A stretch of 64,000 nt of DNA, from positions 213,382,517-213,446,516 of the forward strand of contig JARDYH010000004.1 of the NCBI GenBank assembly GCA_029215795.1, given 5' to 3'. The notes beneath the pieces were generated by a model that saw only the letters and a program-made list of their open reading frames with translations, ran no database searches and had not been told where the DNA came from. The position numbers were made by a program, and so were the translations under genes. The DNA comes from Anniella stebbinsi (Eukaryota; Chordata; Lepidosauria; Squamata; Anniellidae). Shown in pieces: positions 20,981 to 33,179 of this stretch; positions within the stretch are counted from its first letter, which is position 1, and each line of letters begins with the position of its first letter.

Positions 20981-21121
20981 GCAGTAGTAGACGTGCTATT
21001 TCCCCACCTGACATGTCCTTCAAGCCACAGTTGAAGACCCCACTCAAGGATGAAGTACTGACACTCAAATAAGGGGAGGGGGACATGAAGATCTACTAAG
21101 TTTATAAGGGGAAGCAATTTC

Positions 21122-21520
21122 CATTTATTTATTTAGTTAGTTAGTTAGTTATTCCATTTGTATACCGCCCAATAGCTGCAGCTCTCTTGGCGGTTTACCA
21201 AAATTAAAGCCACAAAATACAGCATAAAATACAGTAGAAAATATAAATGGTTAAAACTGCAGTACAAAAGTGCAACCAGACTAAAACCTAGCAGCAGTGC
21301 AGAGATTTAAAATGCAGATTTAAAACAGCGGAGCTAAAAACTGGAATGCTAAAAGTGCTTGAGGAAATAAAAAGGTTGCGCACCTGAAATAGCACTGCGT
21401 AGGTGCCAGGTGAACCTCTCTAGGAATCTCATTCCATAACTGGAGTGCCACAGCAGAAAAAGCCCTTTTGACAGTTGATATTAACTCAGAATATATGGAG
21501 AACAACTCTTCATTTTATTC
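21122..21520 (-). mobile_element. L2-like LINE 3' fragment with (ATTT)n end
   Basis: A minus-strand frame contains TVKRAFSAVALQLWNEIPRE, matching the C-terminal RTFSS-APRLWN-LP motif of L2-type ORF2 proteins. The 3' UTR has ATACCGCCCAATAGC and CTCTTGGCGGTTTACC, and the copy ends in ATTT/AGTT repeats at 21122-21150. It belongs to a different subfamily from the 7-kb and 48-kb L2 copies. Confidence 0.75.
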
Positions 21521-21774
21521 AGTTGAAGGTTGTTCTGTGACAAAGGAAATATTTAAGAGCATACATCAGGTCTCAATCTACTTTGGCCTTAATCAATTAC
21601 TCAATATTTGATGACTAAGTTAAACAATTGAACTGCATCTCTTGTACAATTTCACGGTTGAGGAAACCTTAACTGGATCAGGGCCATCAGCATTTTAGGT
21701 CCTACTCACGAACAGATATCATTTGGTGAAGGTCGAACTGCCAATTCTGGCTTTAATCCAGCTAAAAGAATGGC

Positions 21775-22510
21775 TGAAATCCAAAGCAGATCTCTCATAT
21801 TATTAGAACCCAGGGTCATCCCTGAAGCTGATTGGCAGGAAATTCAGGACAGATAAAAGGAAGTACTTCTTCATTCAGTGCATAGTTAAAATTATGTAGG
21901 CTGACCAGATAAAATCCAGGTCAGGGCTCATGTAACTTTAACAGTTGTAGAGAAAAGGGAATTTCAGCCAGTGTCATTTGTATGCAATTAGTTCCTGGTG
22001 AAATTTCCTCTTCATCACAACAGTTAAAGGTGCAGGCACTATACTAGAGTGACCATATACAAAAGAAGGCAGGGCCCCTGCAACTTTAACTGTTGTGATG
22101 AAGAGGGAATTTCACCAGGAACTAATTGCATACAAATGACACTGGCTGAAATTCCCTTTTCTCTACAACTGTTAAAGTTACAGGAGACCTGACCTGGATT
22201 TTATCTGGTCAGCCGAAAATTATGGAATTATCTACCACAAGGTGTTGTGATGGCCACTAATTTGGATGGCTTTTAAAGGGGATTAGACAAATTCATGGAG
22301 GATAATGTTATCAATGACTACTAGTTATGGTGGTTGTGTGAATCAGAGACAGTATGCATCTTTATTCCAATTGCTCAAGAAAATGTGCAGGAGGGTGCTA
22401 TTGCATTTATGTCCTTCTAGTGGGTTTTGCACAGGCAAATGGTCGGCCACTGTGTGAACATAATGCTGGACTGTATAGGCCCTTGATCTTATCCAGTATC
22501 TAATTTCACA
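21775..22510 (+). mobile_element. CR1-like LINE 3' fragment, interrupted
   Basis: Left part: GGGTCATCCCTGAAGCTGA and CAGGACAGATAAAAGGAAGT, the typical CR1 C-terminal coding and 3' region. Right part after the interruption: TTATCTACCACAAGGTGTTG, GGATGGCTTTTAAAGGGG, TGGTCGGCCACTGTGTGAAC, the forward version of the 3.2-kb and 30.4-kb copies. A 320-bp hAT foldback element sits between the halves. Confidence 0.85.
21897..22216. mobile_element. 320-bp hAT-like foldback element
   Basis: Ends are TAGGCTGACCAGATAAAATC and its near-complement ending TCTGGTCAGCCGA. Perfect 8-bp direct repeats AAATTATG flank it at 21889-21896 and 22217-22224. The two halves are near-perfect inverted copies of about 140 bases, separated by a short centre near 22040-22075, so a transcript would form a long hairpin. 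It has no coding capacity and needs a hAT transposase in trans. Confidence 0.95.
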
Positions 22511-22885
22511 CCTCTGAACCACTATGTGGATCAAAAATCAGTTATATTCAGAAATTCCCACTTGTCCAAATTTTGCAAAGGAGTTCTGCAATCCATATGT
22601 ACAAAAATGTGTCTATTGCAGGAAGTAACTTTCAAATCTGTATAATATTAGCAAAACAGCTTGCGGTAAATATGTTTGCTACAGAAAAATGTATACAGAA
22701 ATCCACATATTAAGACAAACTGCATAAAAATGTTTATGGATTTTCATGCAACTTTAAAAAAAAACTCTAAGTTTTTGAATGAACAAAACTTAACACTGGA
22801 GAAATTCTCAAAGTTCAAAATGAACTGAGCTTAAGATGGGAAACTTAAGATGAAAAAATGAGAAACTAAGAGCAACTGAAATTGA

Positions 22886-23284
22886 CAGATTCATCCATTC
22901 CTATTTTATACTGGGACAAAAAGGCTGTTTATTGAAAGAATAGAAATGAGGACATCCTCCCTGTGCTACTATTTTGCTTCTCATTTCCGCATATTGTTCA
23001 CGCTTGCTGACTTAGGCCCTTCCTACACCTACAGCCCTTTCGCAATGAAGGAGGGGTGATTGTGACTTTTCCTGCTTCCGAGATTGACACTCACAGAGTG
23101 CACACAAGCGAAGTTTCCCACAATGACAGCCGTGCCATTGCTGGAGGATGTGTGCCAGATTTATCTATCCCTATTTATACTGGGAGAAAAGGGTTGTTTA
23201 TTGAAAGACTAGAAGTGAGGAGTTCCTCACCATGCTACCATTTTGCTTCTCATTTCCTTATGTTGTTCACTCTTGCTGACTTAG
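22886..23284 (+). repeat. Local direct duplication, ~128-bp units with a 144-bp spacer
   Basis: Unit 1 (22886-23014) and unit 2 (23159-23284) share TTTATACTGGG, GTTTATTGAAAGA, TTTTGCTTCTCATTTCC, TTGTTCAC and CTTGCTGACTTAG, with scattered mismatches. The spacer starts GGCCCTTCCTACACCTACAG, resembling the end of the GGGCTCATCTACACC elements at 47.6 and 55.2 kb. Either a tandem duplication of ~270 bp occurred, or both units belong to an unrecognised repeat. Confidence 0.8.
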
Positions 23285-23299
23285 AGAGACAGTAATACA

Positions 23300-24595
23300 A
23301 TGAACGCAAGACTGCAGTATCTGCCACAAAGAAAGTACCTCGTGTTGGCTCCTTCTGCAGTAAGCCAATGCATTTTCAGACTTCAATAATAGGCTCATAA
23401 AAAAGTGCCTGATGGACTGCAGAAGGTATTGCCAGTGCCTTGAAAAATTACATAAATCAAATACTGAGTGACTGCCACTTTCCAGCTAAATGCTATTATA
23501 AATAACTGTTTGTATGGTCTTATCGGGGGTGGAGGGGTCTGCCTGTCAACCACTGATAAAGATTCACTCTGTAAATCACTGTAATTTCCTCTTAGCTGTC
23601 AGGAGAGAGATTTAATATGGTGATAAAGAAAATTGATGAAAAAAAAGTATGTTTTGCTTTTTATGAAGGACTTGTATAATTTTATGTACTTATTCCTAAG
23701 TGGCATTTTTAAAAAGTTTATGTTTGCACAATGCCATTAATTCGGTCAAACAGATGATAGCCACTTGTGGCATTTTGATGGAAACTCCGTTCTTGAATTT
23801 TATAAATAAATAAATGTTGACAGAAGAATTTAACACCATACAATAAACTACCAGCATGTTTTCTGACATCTAAAAACTTGTCTTGGGGCTGGCAGTTTTG
23901 TTTTCAAACTAGCACTTCTGGCTATTTGCAGCTTGTTCCTAAACAGTTGCAAGTGACTGCTACTAATAATAACAGAACATGCCAATAACATTCTTACAAT
24001 AGTACTCACGATGTATTGATATTTTACTTTTGGACATAGGTACATGGAGCAAAAGTATGTCATGATACTGATGATGAATAACAACTGCTCAATTAATAGG
24101 CTACATCTCTTCTTCAAGCCACCCTGATGTGCACCTATTGGCATGTCAGGAAGAAGAACTAAACCATGGAAAGCAAGAGAGTTGTTGGGCATTGATTTTT
24201 GAGAGAACTGGTGTTGCTATATATCTTTGTACTGCAAGTGTGCTTCTTCATGAGTCCACTTGTTCAGCCTGTGCTATACATTTGCAAATGAACAGATCAT
24301 TACAAAGATATCATGAATCTCTGGTAGGAATCCGGTTTGGGGGTGGAGCTTGGTGAATTTTTGCCAGTTCAGCCCCCTGGACACCAATTTGCAGATACCC
24401 AAGCTGGCTTGATTCGACATAACTGTCGAGTCGGGCAAGCTTGCAGTTTCCTGCCTTTTGGTGTATGTGTGTGTGAAAATCTTTATGAAAAAATTGTTGC
24501 ATATTTATAGTGGCATAATTTCCTTTTGGACATTGCATAAGGGTGAATTAAACCACTTTTGACCACAGTAAGTCAAGGTAGTTTAAGGGTTTGTA
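23300..24595. other. Unannotated stretch
   Basis: No gene or classified repeat is recognised. 23380-23620 is unique-looking and AT-rich and might include conserved non-coding DNA; this is a guess from composition only. Confidence 0.35.
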
Positions 24596-24609
24596 ATCTT
24601 ACAGATGTA

Positions 24610-25190
24610 TAGGCTGTATGTGTGAAGGTTTGAGGCCTACAGAGGCAAGGTAATAGAGTCAGGCTTAGAGGCCTGGAGTTTTTTTGTTGGGAGTTAATAT
24701 CCCTGAGAGGAGTAGTTTCATTTCTCCAGTTAAGGATCATTCCCTGGTTAAGTTTCATTTCCTGTTAAGTGTTATTTCCTCAAAGTGAGAACTTTACTTT
24801 CTGTTTTGGGGGAAGAGGGTATAAAAGAGTGAGAGTATCAGCTGCGAAACAGACCAGGGCCACAGAAAGACCTAAGTTTATGGAATGAGCAGAAAGAAGC
24901 AGCTTAGGGGAAATAACTTGTGTTTTTGCAACTTTTATTTTCTTTTAATGCCTTTGTATCATTCAGTTCTATTGACTAAATGCCTTTACTATAATTTGCT
25001 TGTTTTACTTTACTAGTAAACTGTTGTGCTAAGCCACAAGTGTCTGGAGTGTTACTCACTCGACATCTACAGTCTAAACTCCATTTTACTAGGAAGGGGA
25101 AGGTAAAAAGAAGGAAGGTAGGATTCTTCAGAGGCAGAGATTCTGAAAGAGTTCCTCAGGGAGTCCAGGACATAGAAGGAAACCTGACAA
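24610..25190 (+). mobile_element. Possible solo LTR, plus orientation
   Basis: A good TATA box (GGGTATAAAAGAGTGAG) lies at about 24828, followed after about 110 bases by T-rich and AATG-rich sequence and then GGAGTGTTACTCACTCGAC. Upstream is U3-like DNA with repeated TTTCATTTCC/GTTATTTCC blocks. Ends with TG..CA and flanking duplications could not be fixed, and no internal gene remains. Confidence 0.35.
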
Positions 25191-25204
25191 TATACAATGT
25201 CTCA

Positions 25205-25345
25205 AGTTTTTTTTATTATTTACTTACTTACTTACTTATATACCAGTCCACATCTAAACAGATTCTGGAGTGGTGAAAAATAAAATATAAAAGGAATCAA
25301 ATACAATAATAATAATAATAATAATAACCACCAGAATACCAATAA
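25205..25345 (-). mobile_element. LINE 3'-end fragment with (ACTT)n and (AAT)n runs
   Basis: TTTATTATTTACTTACTTAC is followed by a TATATACCAGTCCACATC-like segment, the position normally occupied by the L2-like GTATACCGCCC 3' UTR. An (AAT)n run follows at 25303-25327. The body is short and decayed. Confidence 0.4.
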
Positions 25346-25349
25346 AAAC

Positions 25350-26665
25350 AGGGCTGGTCAATTGGGGAAGGCTTGTTGAAATAAAAATATCTGCAACAGG
25401 CCCCAGAAACAAAACATTGTTTCTGCCTGACATAAACTGTTACATCCCTAATTTTCTGTGACAGACAGACCGATAGGAAAAAGGAAAAAGTGACACCCTG
25501 CCCAGTTTAAGGGTTGACATGGTCAGTAACAGTTTGCTTGGACAAAAATGCAATGTGTGTGCAGCAGCGTGCAGGTCAATGGAGCATGAGGCTTCTGCAT
25601 TCAACTGAACATTCATTCTGGCCTGGGAGTGATTCTGAGAAGGAGCAAACGAACTATAATGACCTATGCTGTATCCAGAGGTGTGTTTTGTGTGGGGGGC
25701 AGGGGGTTATTTTCGCCTGGAAATTTAAACTAGCAATTCACAAGAAGTGACCAGATGGTTCATGGTGGCAATACTGCACTGTTTAACAATCCCAGGGCTG
25801 TATTATAATGTTTTATTTTTTAAAAAAATGTTCCAGGCCAAAGAATGAGAACACTTACACCCATGCATTTCCAGATCTTATGCTTTTTCATGGGCTCCCT
25901 GGAATCATTGTGAACAAAACCACATTTATTTCCTGCTCAAAAGGCCTACAAAAAAGTTTCTACATTACAAATCAAACTTGTCAAATAAAAGTGTTGCTGA
26001 GAATGAGCATTTAAAAAAGGGAAAATCCAGCTGCTACTCAAAACAGATAGCAAAAAGCATTTTGTTTTATTTTAAAAAATGAAACAGAAATCATACATTA
26101 CATATTATAGACTGCAGCTTTGAGATGTGATCATCCTTTTGGCAATACTAAAATCGCACATGTAATTGCTAGAGTCAACAGATTTTCCTCCAAGAGCTTT
26201 GTTGCTTCTGTTTACAATCCAATTTTACAGAGATTAATTTCAGAAAAACAGAGCATTTTTATGTGCAAATATGCTCCAGGGGATAGAGCGATGAGTTGTC
26301 ATAATAATATTCTCAGCAACAGAAGAATCTCTTTAGACAGAGCCTAGCAATGGAGGAAGGAAAATACCCTGGAAAGGTAAAATAATATAAAAAGATAAGG
26401 ATTTGGTTGGTATATTGTTATTCTATTTTCTTATATATTAGGGAAATGACAGCAATTTGTGACTCGATCTTTAAGGGGAGAATTTTGTGCTATTTCTGAA
26501 TCTATCGTGATGAAAATAAGTTCATCCCCATATGGATACACTGTACTTCGGTTTCTTCTTTTTTCTGTTCATACACACACATTTGCTACTAGATGTAAGA
26601 TTCTTTTTTTTTCCCCAGAAGGAAACAAAAATGTCTAATGGTATGTTACTACCATGTAAGGCTTT
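25350..26665. other. Unannotated stretch
   Basis: No gene, RNA or classified repeat is recognised. Only T/A runs are notable. Confidence 0.4.
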
Positions 26666-26671
26666 GGGAAG

Positions 26672-27335
26672 GATCATAGAATCAAAGAATAGTAGACTCG
26701 AAAGGGGCCTATAAGGCCATCAAGTCCAACCCCCTGCTCCATGCAAGAATCCACCTTAGAGTATACCTGCATCTTGAAGGCATCTAGTGTGGGAGAGCCC
26801 ATGACTTTCCTATCAAATTGATTCCATTGTCCTACTGCTCTAACACTCAGGAAGTTTTTCCTGATGTCCAGCCAGAATCTGGGTTCCTGTAACTTGAGCC
26901 CATTATTCCGAGAAGAGATCCTAGCCCTCCTCTGTGTGACAACCTTTCAAGAATTTGAAGAGTGCTATCATGTCTCCACTCAATCGTCTCCCCTCCATCA
27001 TTTAGCTCTTCCAGGCTAAACATGCCTAGTTCTTTCAGTCTCTCCTCATAGGGCTTTGTTTCCAGACCCTGATCATCTGCCTTTGCCCTCCTCTGAACAT
27101 GCTCCAGCTTGTCTGCATCCTTCTTGAAGTGTGGTGCCCAGAACTGGACACAATACTTAAGATGAGGCTTAACCAAAGGGGAACCAGTACCTCGCTCGAT
27201 TTGGAAGCTATACTTCTATTAATGCAGCCCAAAATAGCATTTGCTTTTTTTTTTTTTTGCAGCCACATCACACTGTTGGCTCATATTCAGCTTGTGATCT
27301 ACAACAATTCCAAGCTCCTTCTGCTTGTAGTATTG
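26672..27335 (-). mobile_element. CR1 LINE 3' fragment with ORF2 C-terminal relics
   Basis: The 3' end on the plus strand is ATCATAGAATCAAAGAATAG, then AAGGCCATCAAGTCCAACCC. On the minus strand, coding relics in three frames follow the normal CR1 order: [51 protein letters not shown], and [15 protein letters not shown]. The frame changes at a T-run (A-run on the coding strand, 27246-27259) and again near 27150. The RT core is absent because the copy is 5'-truncated. Confidence 0.92.
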
Positions 27336-27339
27336 CTGA

Positions 27340-28480
27340 GCCAAGACTCCTCTTGCATGCGCAGGCAGCCCCACCATTTCTGGTCTGCATGCAGCCCCTA
27401 CCGCTTGTAGAACCGTGATTTTGCATTTTTGGAGGCAAACCACTCATTTTTGGAAGGGGGAAGATCGATGAAGCTTGCATCAGGGGGCTCTGCAGGCTTG
27501 CGCCCTTCCAGAAGTGATAGTTTCTGCCCATTTCAGGGTTTTGCTCTGGTAGTGCTAACTTGTTGTTCTGTAGGGCTCACTTGCAGACTGAAAGTGATGA
27601 GGCTGGCCACACATGGACCAGAATTGGTGCCAGGACTACTACTTTATGTGCTCCCCTGTCCTCTTTCCTCTGGCATAAGCATATCAGAAGCTTCCACTTC
27701 CCTTTTAGGTTCGCAGCAGCTTCATGTGTCATCTGAATCCTAAATTGTGGTTAATTTTAACAATGGTGAGTGGGGGGGGGGAACTAGCTCCATAAATCAT
27801 GGTCTGAAGTTGGCTTGCTTCAAATATCTATAGTTAAGGTTAACCACAATCTGTCCCGATTTGGATGACAAGGCAAGCTGTTGTCATCCTTGCAGCTGTA
27901 CCAGTGGAGGAATACGATGTGAGACCAAGGCTTTCCTAGGCAAATTCTCATAACACTAAGCTGTGGTTTAGCTATGGGGTAAACTATGTTTTGGCACTGT
28001 GTCTGAACCAACCCGTTTTTCTCCGACTGGTTTCTCATTTAGCAATTTCTGTTATAAAAGTAGAACATCAATTATACTTGCATCCAGATTCTACTGGACA
28101 CAGGTAAAAGCAACATCTGTATTTTCAAACAAATTCTCACCCCCCCCCTCCCATTTCTATCCTTTTTAGTGGAACAGCTATTTCACGAAACACATTCTTT
28201 TATTCTCTCACACACAGTGTTACCTGCAACTAATTGCCGGAAATAAAGGGATGGGATGGAGATTAAATTACTGCAAAATCACTCCAATTAATTGATAAAA
28301 ATCAAGTTCTTAAAGGCTAGTTCCTGATATTTCCAAGAGCTTACAATTTAGAAACCTATAAAAAAGATGATATACTCTTTATTTCAAAATATAATTGGTT
28401 AATTGCTATAGTTTGGGGAGAGAAGTAGATCAAGAGATAGTGTCAATGAAAGAGGTATAAATACAGAGCCATGAATCAAC
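27340..28480. other. Unannotated; holds one foldback repeat
   Basis: Between about 27735 and 28030 there are AATTGTGGTTAATTTTAAC, TAAATCATGGTC, GTTAACCACAATC, GCTGTGGTTTAGC and GTAAACTATG blocks, a degenerate member of the AAACCATGGTTT foldback group. No gene was found. Confidence 0.45.
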
Positions 28481-30400
28481 AAATACTTTACAGTTCCCCC
28501 CCCCCTCTCTTGGCTAGGGAAACTTCATTGACCTTAGGGAAACACCACTGAACAGGACTGGGAAAAGGTGAGTAACTGCACAACACAAAGCGTTAAGGAA
28601 AGCCAAATCTATCACTTCTGGATTCTCCAGAAATTTCTTTAAAAATAAAATCAAGTTATTTCTGTCCTAAATATGAAGAAATTTGTAAATTTAGGTAAAT
28701 TGCTGTATGGCTCTTAAAGACAACAAGCCTGTCAGAAAACAAGGTGGCAACTTGAATTCAGTACTTACAAGGCTGAATGCACAGCGATTCAAATCCAGAC
28801 TAAGCACTCAAAGCCCTGGGCCTGAATGGTCAGGATCTGTCAGGTTTTGTTTCTCCATTTTTATTTTTTTAAGACTCATGTTCTTTCCATCCCCAAAATG
28901 ATGAAATTTGCAAAATTTCGTAAATTCTTATCAAACCCGAATTGAAACCAAATTCTCATCCATCCCTACAAAATGTTTTTCAGGAAATATTTCTACCCCA
29001 GCAATATTGTTGTTTTCAATCTGAAAATCAAAACTGGGGAACATTACCCACAGTCCTAGACAAATTATGAATTTCAGATAACCAAGTTATGAATAATTGA
29101 GGGATTTTTTTTCTGTAAATACTAAAGCAATTGTTCAGCAGAGCTGTTTTTGTTTTTGTTTTTTGCTGATCTAAATAACAAACAACTCATGTATTATGTG
29201 TAAAATAGCCTGTCTCCTAAGTACTGATGGCAATAGTTGAATTTACACTGTGAAGTATAACTCTTAGAAATTCAACTAATAATACTCACCACTCGAATCT
29301 GTATTTGCTGTGAAATTCATCACATCACATGAGTAGCCAATATAATTACGATCTATACACTGGAAGTCTGAAACTTGCCATGACTTGTATGCCAGGAAGT
29401 AGGGAGTGTGAGAAAAGATAGGGAGTTTCACCTCAGTATCTATAACTTCCTGTTAAGCAGTTGGAATCTTGAAGGCCATCCAACTTATTATCATAGCTTT
29501 TCATTTTTTCATTCAAGTCAAGTGTTACAGAGATGTGTTCCTTCTTAGCATATGCTTGGCTGTCCATTAGCCAATTAGATAAAGGTAAAAAATAGCTTCA
29601 TGCCAAATTATGATATGGGGGCAAGACTCAGGAGAACAATTTGTAAATAGTCAATTTTAAAAAACCAACAACGGTAAGATGGCCATTATGTTTGTTTCCT
29701 CCATCTGTCACTGGTAAGACATAGGTGCTGTGGGCTAATTAAATGTTAATGAAATCTAAATAATCTGCTGGACCTGAAGCATTAGCCAAGCAATAGTAAC
29801 TGTTGAACAGCTGTTGCTGTTTGACAAACCCACTTCAGTCAGCACCTTCAGTTCTGTCTCAAGATCCGGATTTGGCAAAGCTGAATGGAAATAATGATAT
29901 TTATGCATAACTGATTCCAAGGGGCCAGTAATTATTTTTGCTTGACTCACAGGTTAAAGGTCAAAGTGACGGCAGGAAAGGAAGAGTTTTGACAAAACAA
30001 TCATACTGGATGTATGAAAATACCTAAATTATCTTTAAAATAATAATAAAAAAAAGGACAGCTGCTTATTTTGATGAATTTCATTTACATTGCTCTTGAG
30101 TTCTTTTAGAAATGCACAACTTGGCTAGAACCATGCAACTAGTTCCATAAGCTCATATGCTTAAGTCCTATGTTTCTTGGTCATCAATCCACTCCCACCC
30201 TTGGTGTCACATAGCAATCCACTTTGGAAACCAAGGGGGGGTTTCAAAACCAGTTTGCAATAATACATGAGATCTGCTGTTTAAAAAAAGTTCAAAGATT
30301 CCACTTTTGTTTTTGTTTTTAATTAGCACGATTTCAACTGTGGGTAAGACTAGGCAAGCTTTCCAGTTAAGCAACCCCCCTTTCTCAATCTTTCTCTTCA
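28480..30400. other. Unannotated stretch
   Basis: A long stretch without a recognised gene or repeat. AT-rich, with a C-run at 28497-28506 and several T-runs. It may be intergenic or intronic. Confidence 0.4.
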
Positions 30401-30407
30401 TAAGGAA

Positions 30408-31080
30408 TAAGAACATAAGTGGAGCCATGCTGGATCAGACCAAGGGTCCATCTAGTCCAACACTCTGTTCACACAGCGGCCAACAAGCTGTCAACAAGGA
30501 ACCCACAAGCAGGACATGGGTGCAAGAGCACCCTCCCACCCATTTTCCCCAGCAACTGATGTATATAGACTTATTGCCTCTGATGCTGGAGGTTGCATTT
30601 AGCCATCAGGACTAGTAGCCATGCATAGCCTTTTCCTCCAGGAATTTATCCAACCCCCTTTTAAAGCCATCCAAATTGATGCCCATCACTGCATATTGTG
30701 GTAGTGAATACCATAGCTTCACTATGCACTGTATAAATAAGTACTTCCATTTATCTGCCCTGCATCCCCCATCAATCAACTCCATGAGATCTCGCATAAT
30801 GACAGAGGGAGAAAAATGTCTCCACACCATACATAATTTTGTACACCTCTATCATGTCTTCCCTTAGCCTCCTTTTTTCCAAACTGAACAAATCTCAGCT
30901 GTTCTAATCTGCCCTCCTCATAGGGAAAATGCTCTAGTCCCTTAAGTATTTTAGTTGCTTTTTTCTGCACTTTTTCAGCTCTACAATATCTTGTCTTTTT
31001 TTTTTTTTTTTTAGGTGTGGTGACTGTTCATGGTATTCTAAATGTGGTTGCAGCACAGTTTGTATAAAAGCAGTATGATA
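30408..31080 (-). mobile_element. CR1-like LINE 3' fragment, longest copy of its subfamily
   Basis: From the 3' end (AGAACATAAG on the plus strand) the order is GGATCAGACCAAGGGTCCAT, TCCTCCAGGAATTTATCCAA, CACCTCTATCATGTCTTCCC, CTCCTCATAGGGAAAATGC. On the minus strand this gives QKKATKILKGLEHFPYEE and LPQYAVMGINLDGFKRGLDK, typical of the C-terminal CR1 ORF2. A T-run at 30995-31012 marks a slippage or insertion, beyond which GTGGTGACTGTTCATGG and TGTAAATGTGGTTGCAG-like sequence continues the LINE. Confidence 0.88.
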
Positions 31081-31217
31081 CTGGCCGTTTTATTCTCAAC
31101 TCCTGTGAGTCTTTGTATTTCTTTCTGTGTTTCCTTTATTTTTTTTTAAAAAATGTACCATTACTTCACCGAATGCACAAGGATGGCAGAGATCATTAGG
31201 CAAAAGGCAGGACACAA

Positions 31218-31254
31218 ATAAATATTATAATAATAATAATAATAATAATAATAA
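31218..31254. repeat. (ATA)n microsatellite
   Basis: Follows GGCAGGACACAAATAAATA, which resembles the SINE family A tail, so it may be the remnant tail of a SINE or L2. Confidence 0.9.
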
Positions 31255-31847
31255 TCTCTCTTCTAAGTGTATACTGAGTGGCAAACCAGGTTTGATACTG
31301 TGTCACAGATTTTACATTAGTGGAAAAGAATGAAGTTGCCTTACCCAACCCGGCAGCCTTCACTGGCCATGTTGGCTGGGGATGATGGGGGTTGTAATGC
31401 CAGGTTGGAGAAGGCTGGAGGAAATACCAAGGAAACAACATGAGAGGAAGGTGTTTTTGTGCCTTCAGGCAGAAGAGAAGATATTCTCAGGTACCGGGGT
31501 GGGGGTGGGGGGGGAGAACCAACATCTTTTATTATGCTCAACACATTTCAGAAAGGAATGTTCTTCCTCGGGGTCCGCTTATCTTTCTCCAAATCTGTTG
31601 CAGAAAATCTCATCAGTCTTTCCTCTGTTTTAAAATGCTCCAAAGATGTTTTACACAGTTAAAGGTGTGCTTCTAAACAGGCTTACTAGAGAGGAAATCC
31701 CACTGAACACAGTGGCTGAATTTGAACAATCAATTCCTGGCTTTATAAGGCAGGACATGCAAAAGCCTTGTGCATCCTCCACACACAGCTCCTTTTATCT
31801 GTGCTCCCTTCACAAGCTTTGGAAAAATCCAGGAAGCTGCTATTAAC

Positions 31848-33167
31848 TAGGGATGTGCACTGGATCGGACCCGATCCACGATCCGAGTCCGGTCCAGTGG
31901 GAAATCGGATAAATTATCCGATTTCCGATCCCGCAGCTGGATCAGCCGATCCAATCCGAACCGGTCCGAAAAGGCTCCGAACCGGTTCGGCGGATCAGCG
32001 GATCGGCGGGCGCCCACTGGCGCCCACCGCCGCTTCCATTGGCGGGCGCCAGCGGGCGCCCGCCGATGAAAGTGGACAGCGGGGGGGGAGGAGGGGGGCG
32101 CTTACCTTCTCGGCCCGTCCGCTCCCGTCCGGCACTAGCAGCTACTACCAGCGGGCTCCGCGGCCTGCTCTAGGGTGGCGCGCCGGGTGATGTCATCACC
32201 CGGCGCGCTACTCTAGAGCAGGCCGCGGAGCCTGCTGGTGGTAGCCGCCGGCCCCGGACGGGAGCGGACGGGCCGAGAAGGTAAGCAGGGGGTGCGTGGA
32301 GGGGAGGAGGGGGTGCGCGGAGGGGGGAGGGGGGCCCTTACCTTCCCGGCCCGGCGGCTCCCGGCCGGCGCCGGCGCCTACTACTCCCAGCAGGCTCCGC
32401 GGCCTGCTCTAGGGTGGCGCGCCGGGTGATGTCATCACCCGGCGCACTACTCTAGAGCAGGCCGTGGAGCCTGCTGGGAGTAGTAGGCGCCGGCGCCGGA
32501 CGGGAGCCGCCAGGCCGGGAAAGTAAGGAGGGGGTGCGTGGAGGGGAGGAGGGGGCGCGCGGAGGGGGGAGGGGGGCCCTTACCTTCCCGGCCCGGCGGC
32601 TCCCGTCCGGCGCCGGCGCCTACTACTCCCAGCAGGCTCCGCGGCCTGCTCTAGGGTGGCGCGCCGGGTGATGTCATCACCCGGCGCGCTACTCGAGAGT
32701 AGGCCGCGGAGCCCGCTGGTAGTAGCCGCCAGCGCCGGACGGGAGCGGACGGGCCGAGAAGGTAAGCAGTGGCGGGGAAGGGGGCTTACCCCCCCCGGAG
32801 CCGTCCGCTTCTATCCGCTGGCGCCCGCGGGCGCCAGCGGATGGAAGCGGGCGGCCCCAGGGAGGGTAGGGAGCGCGGGGGAGGGGGCTTACCTGCCGGG
32901 GCCGTCCACAGCGGACGGCCCCGGGGGGGGAGGGAGTTAGGCCCCCCCCTCACCCACCCGCCGCCATTTTTTCCTCATAGACTTGCATTGCAATGCAAGT
33001 CTATGGGGAAAAAAATGGCGGCCGATCCAAAAATTTACGATTTTTGGGTCGGGATCGGACTCGATCCGGTCCGGGGGGCCTCCGATTTTGTCCGAACCGG
33101 TCCGGGACAAAATTGGAGGTCCCGATCTGGGTCCCGATCCGATCCGGGGGGTCCGTGCACACCCCTA
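31848..33167 (+). mobile_element. Long GC-rich hAT-like element, 3-unit copy (1320 bp)
   Basis: Termini are TAGGGATGTGCAC and GTGCACACCCCTA, flanked by perfect 8-bp duplications CTATTAAC (31840-31847, 33168-33175). Subterminal DNA is packed with GATCCGA/CCGGTTCGG motifs, possible transposase binding sites. The core has three ~240-bp CpG-rich palindromic units centred near 32193, 32432 and 32674 around GTGATGTCATCAC. To the right lies a conserved palindrome (CATTGCAATG centre, 32977-33006). It encodes no transposase; Arg/Gly/Pro-rich frames are composition artefacts. The orientation is arbitrary and opposite to 37852-39662. Confidence 0.95.
32099..32770. repeat. Three ~242-bp GC-rich palindromic tandem units
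   Basis: Each unit reads inward from CTTACCTTC through GGCTCCCG, GCCTACTACTCCCAGCAGG, CCGCGGCCTGCTCTAG, GCGCGCCGGGTGATG to its centre, then outward through the near-exact complement. The two arms of most units end in GTAAG motifs on opposite strands, such as AGAAGGTAAGCAG at 32276 and 32758. Spacing of the centres is about 240 bases. Confidence 0.93.
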
Positions 33168-33179
33168 CTATTAACCACA

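Noticed and set aside
20422..21117. 231-codon minus-strand frame
   Set aside because: No recognisable domain; it overlaps an LTR-like region where another register gives the acidic frame, and its composition looks random.
24610..25190. Complete LTR with defined TG/CA ends
   Set aside because: Several TG and CA candidates exist but none is flanked by matching 4-6 bp duplications, so only a loose LTR-like call is made.
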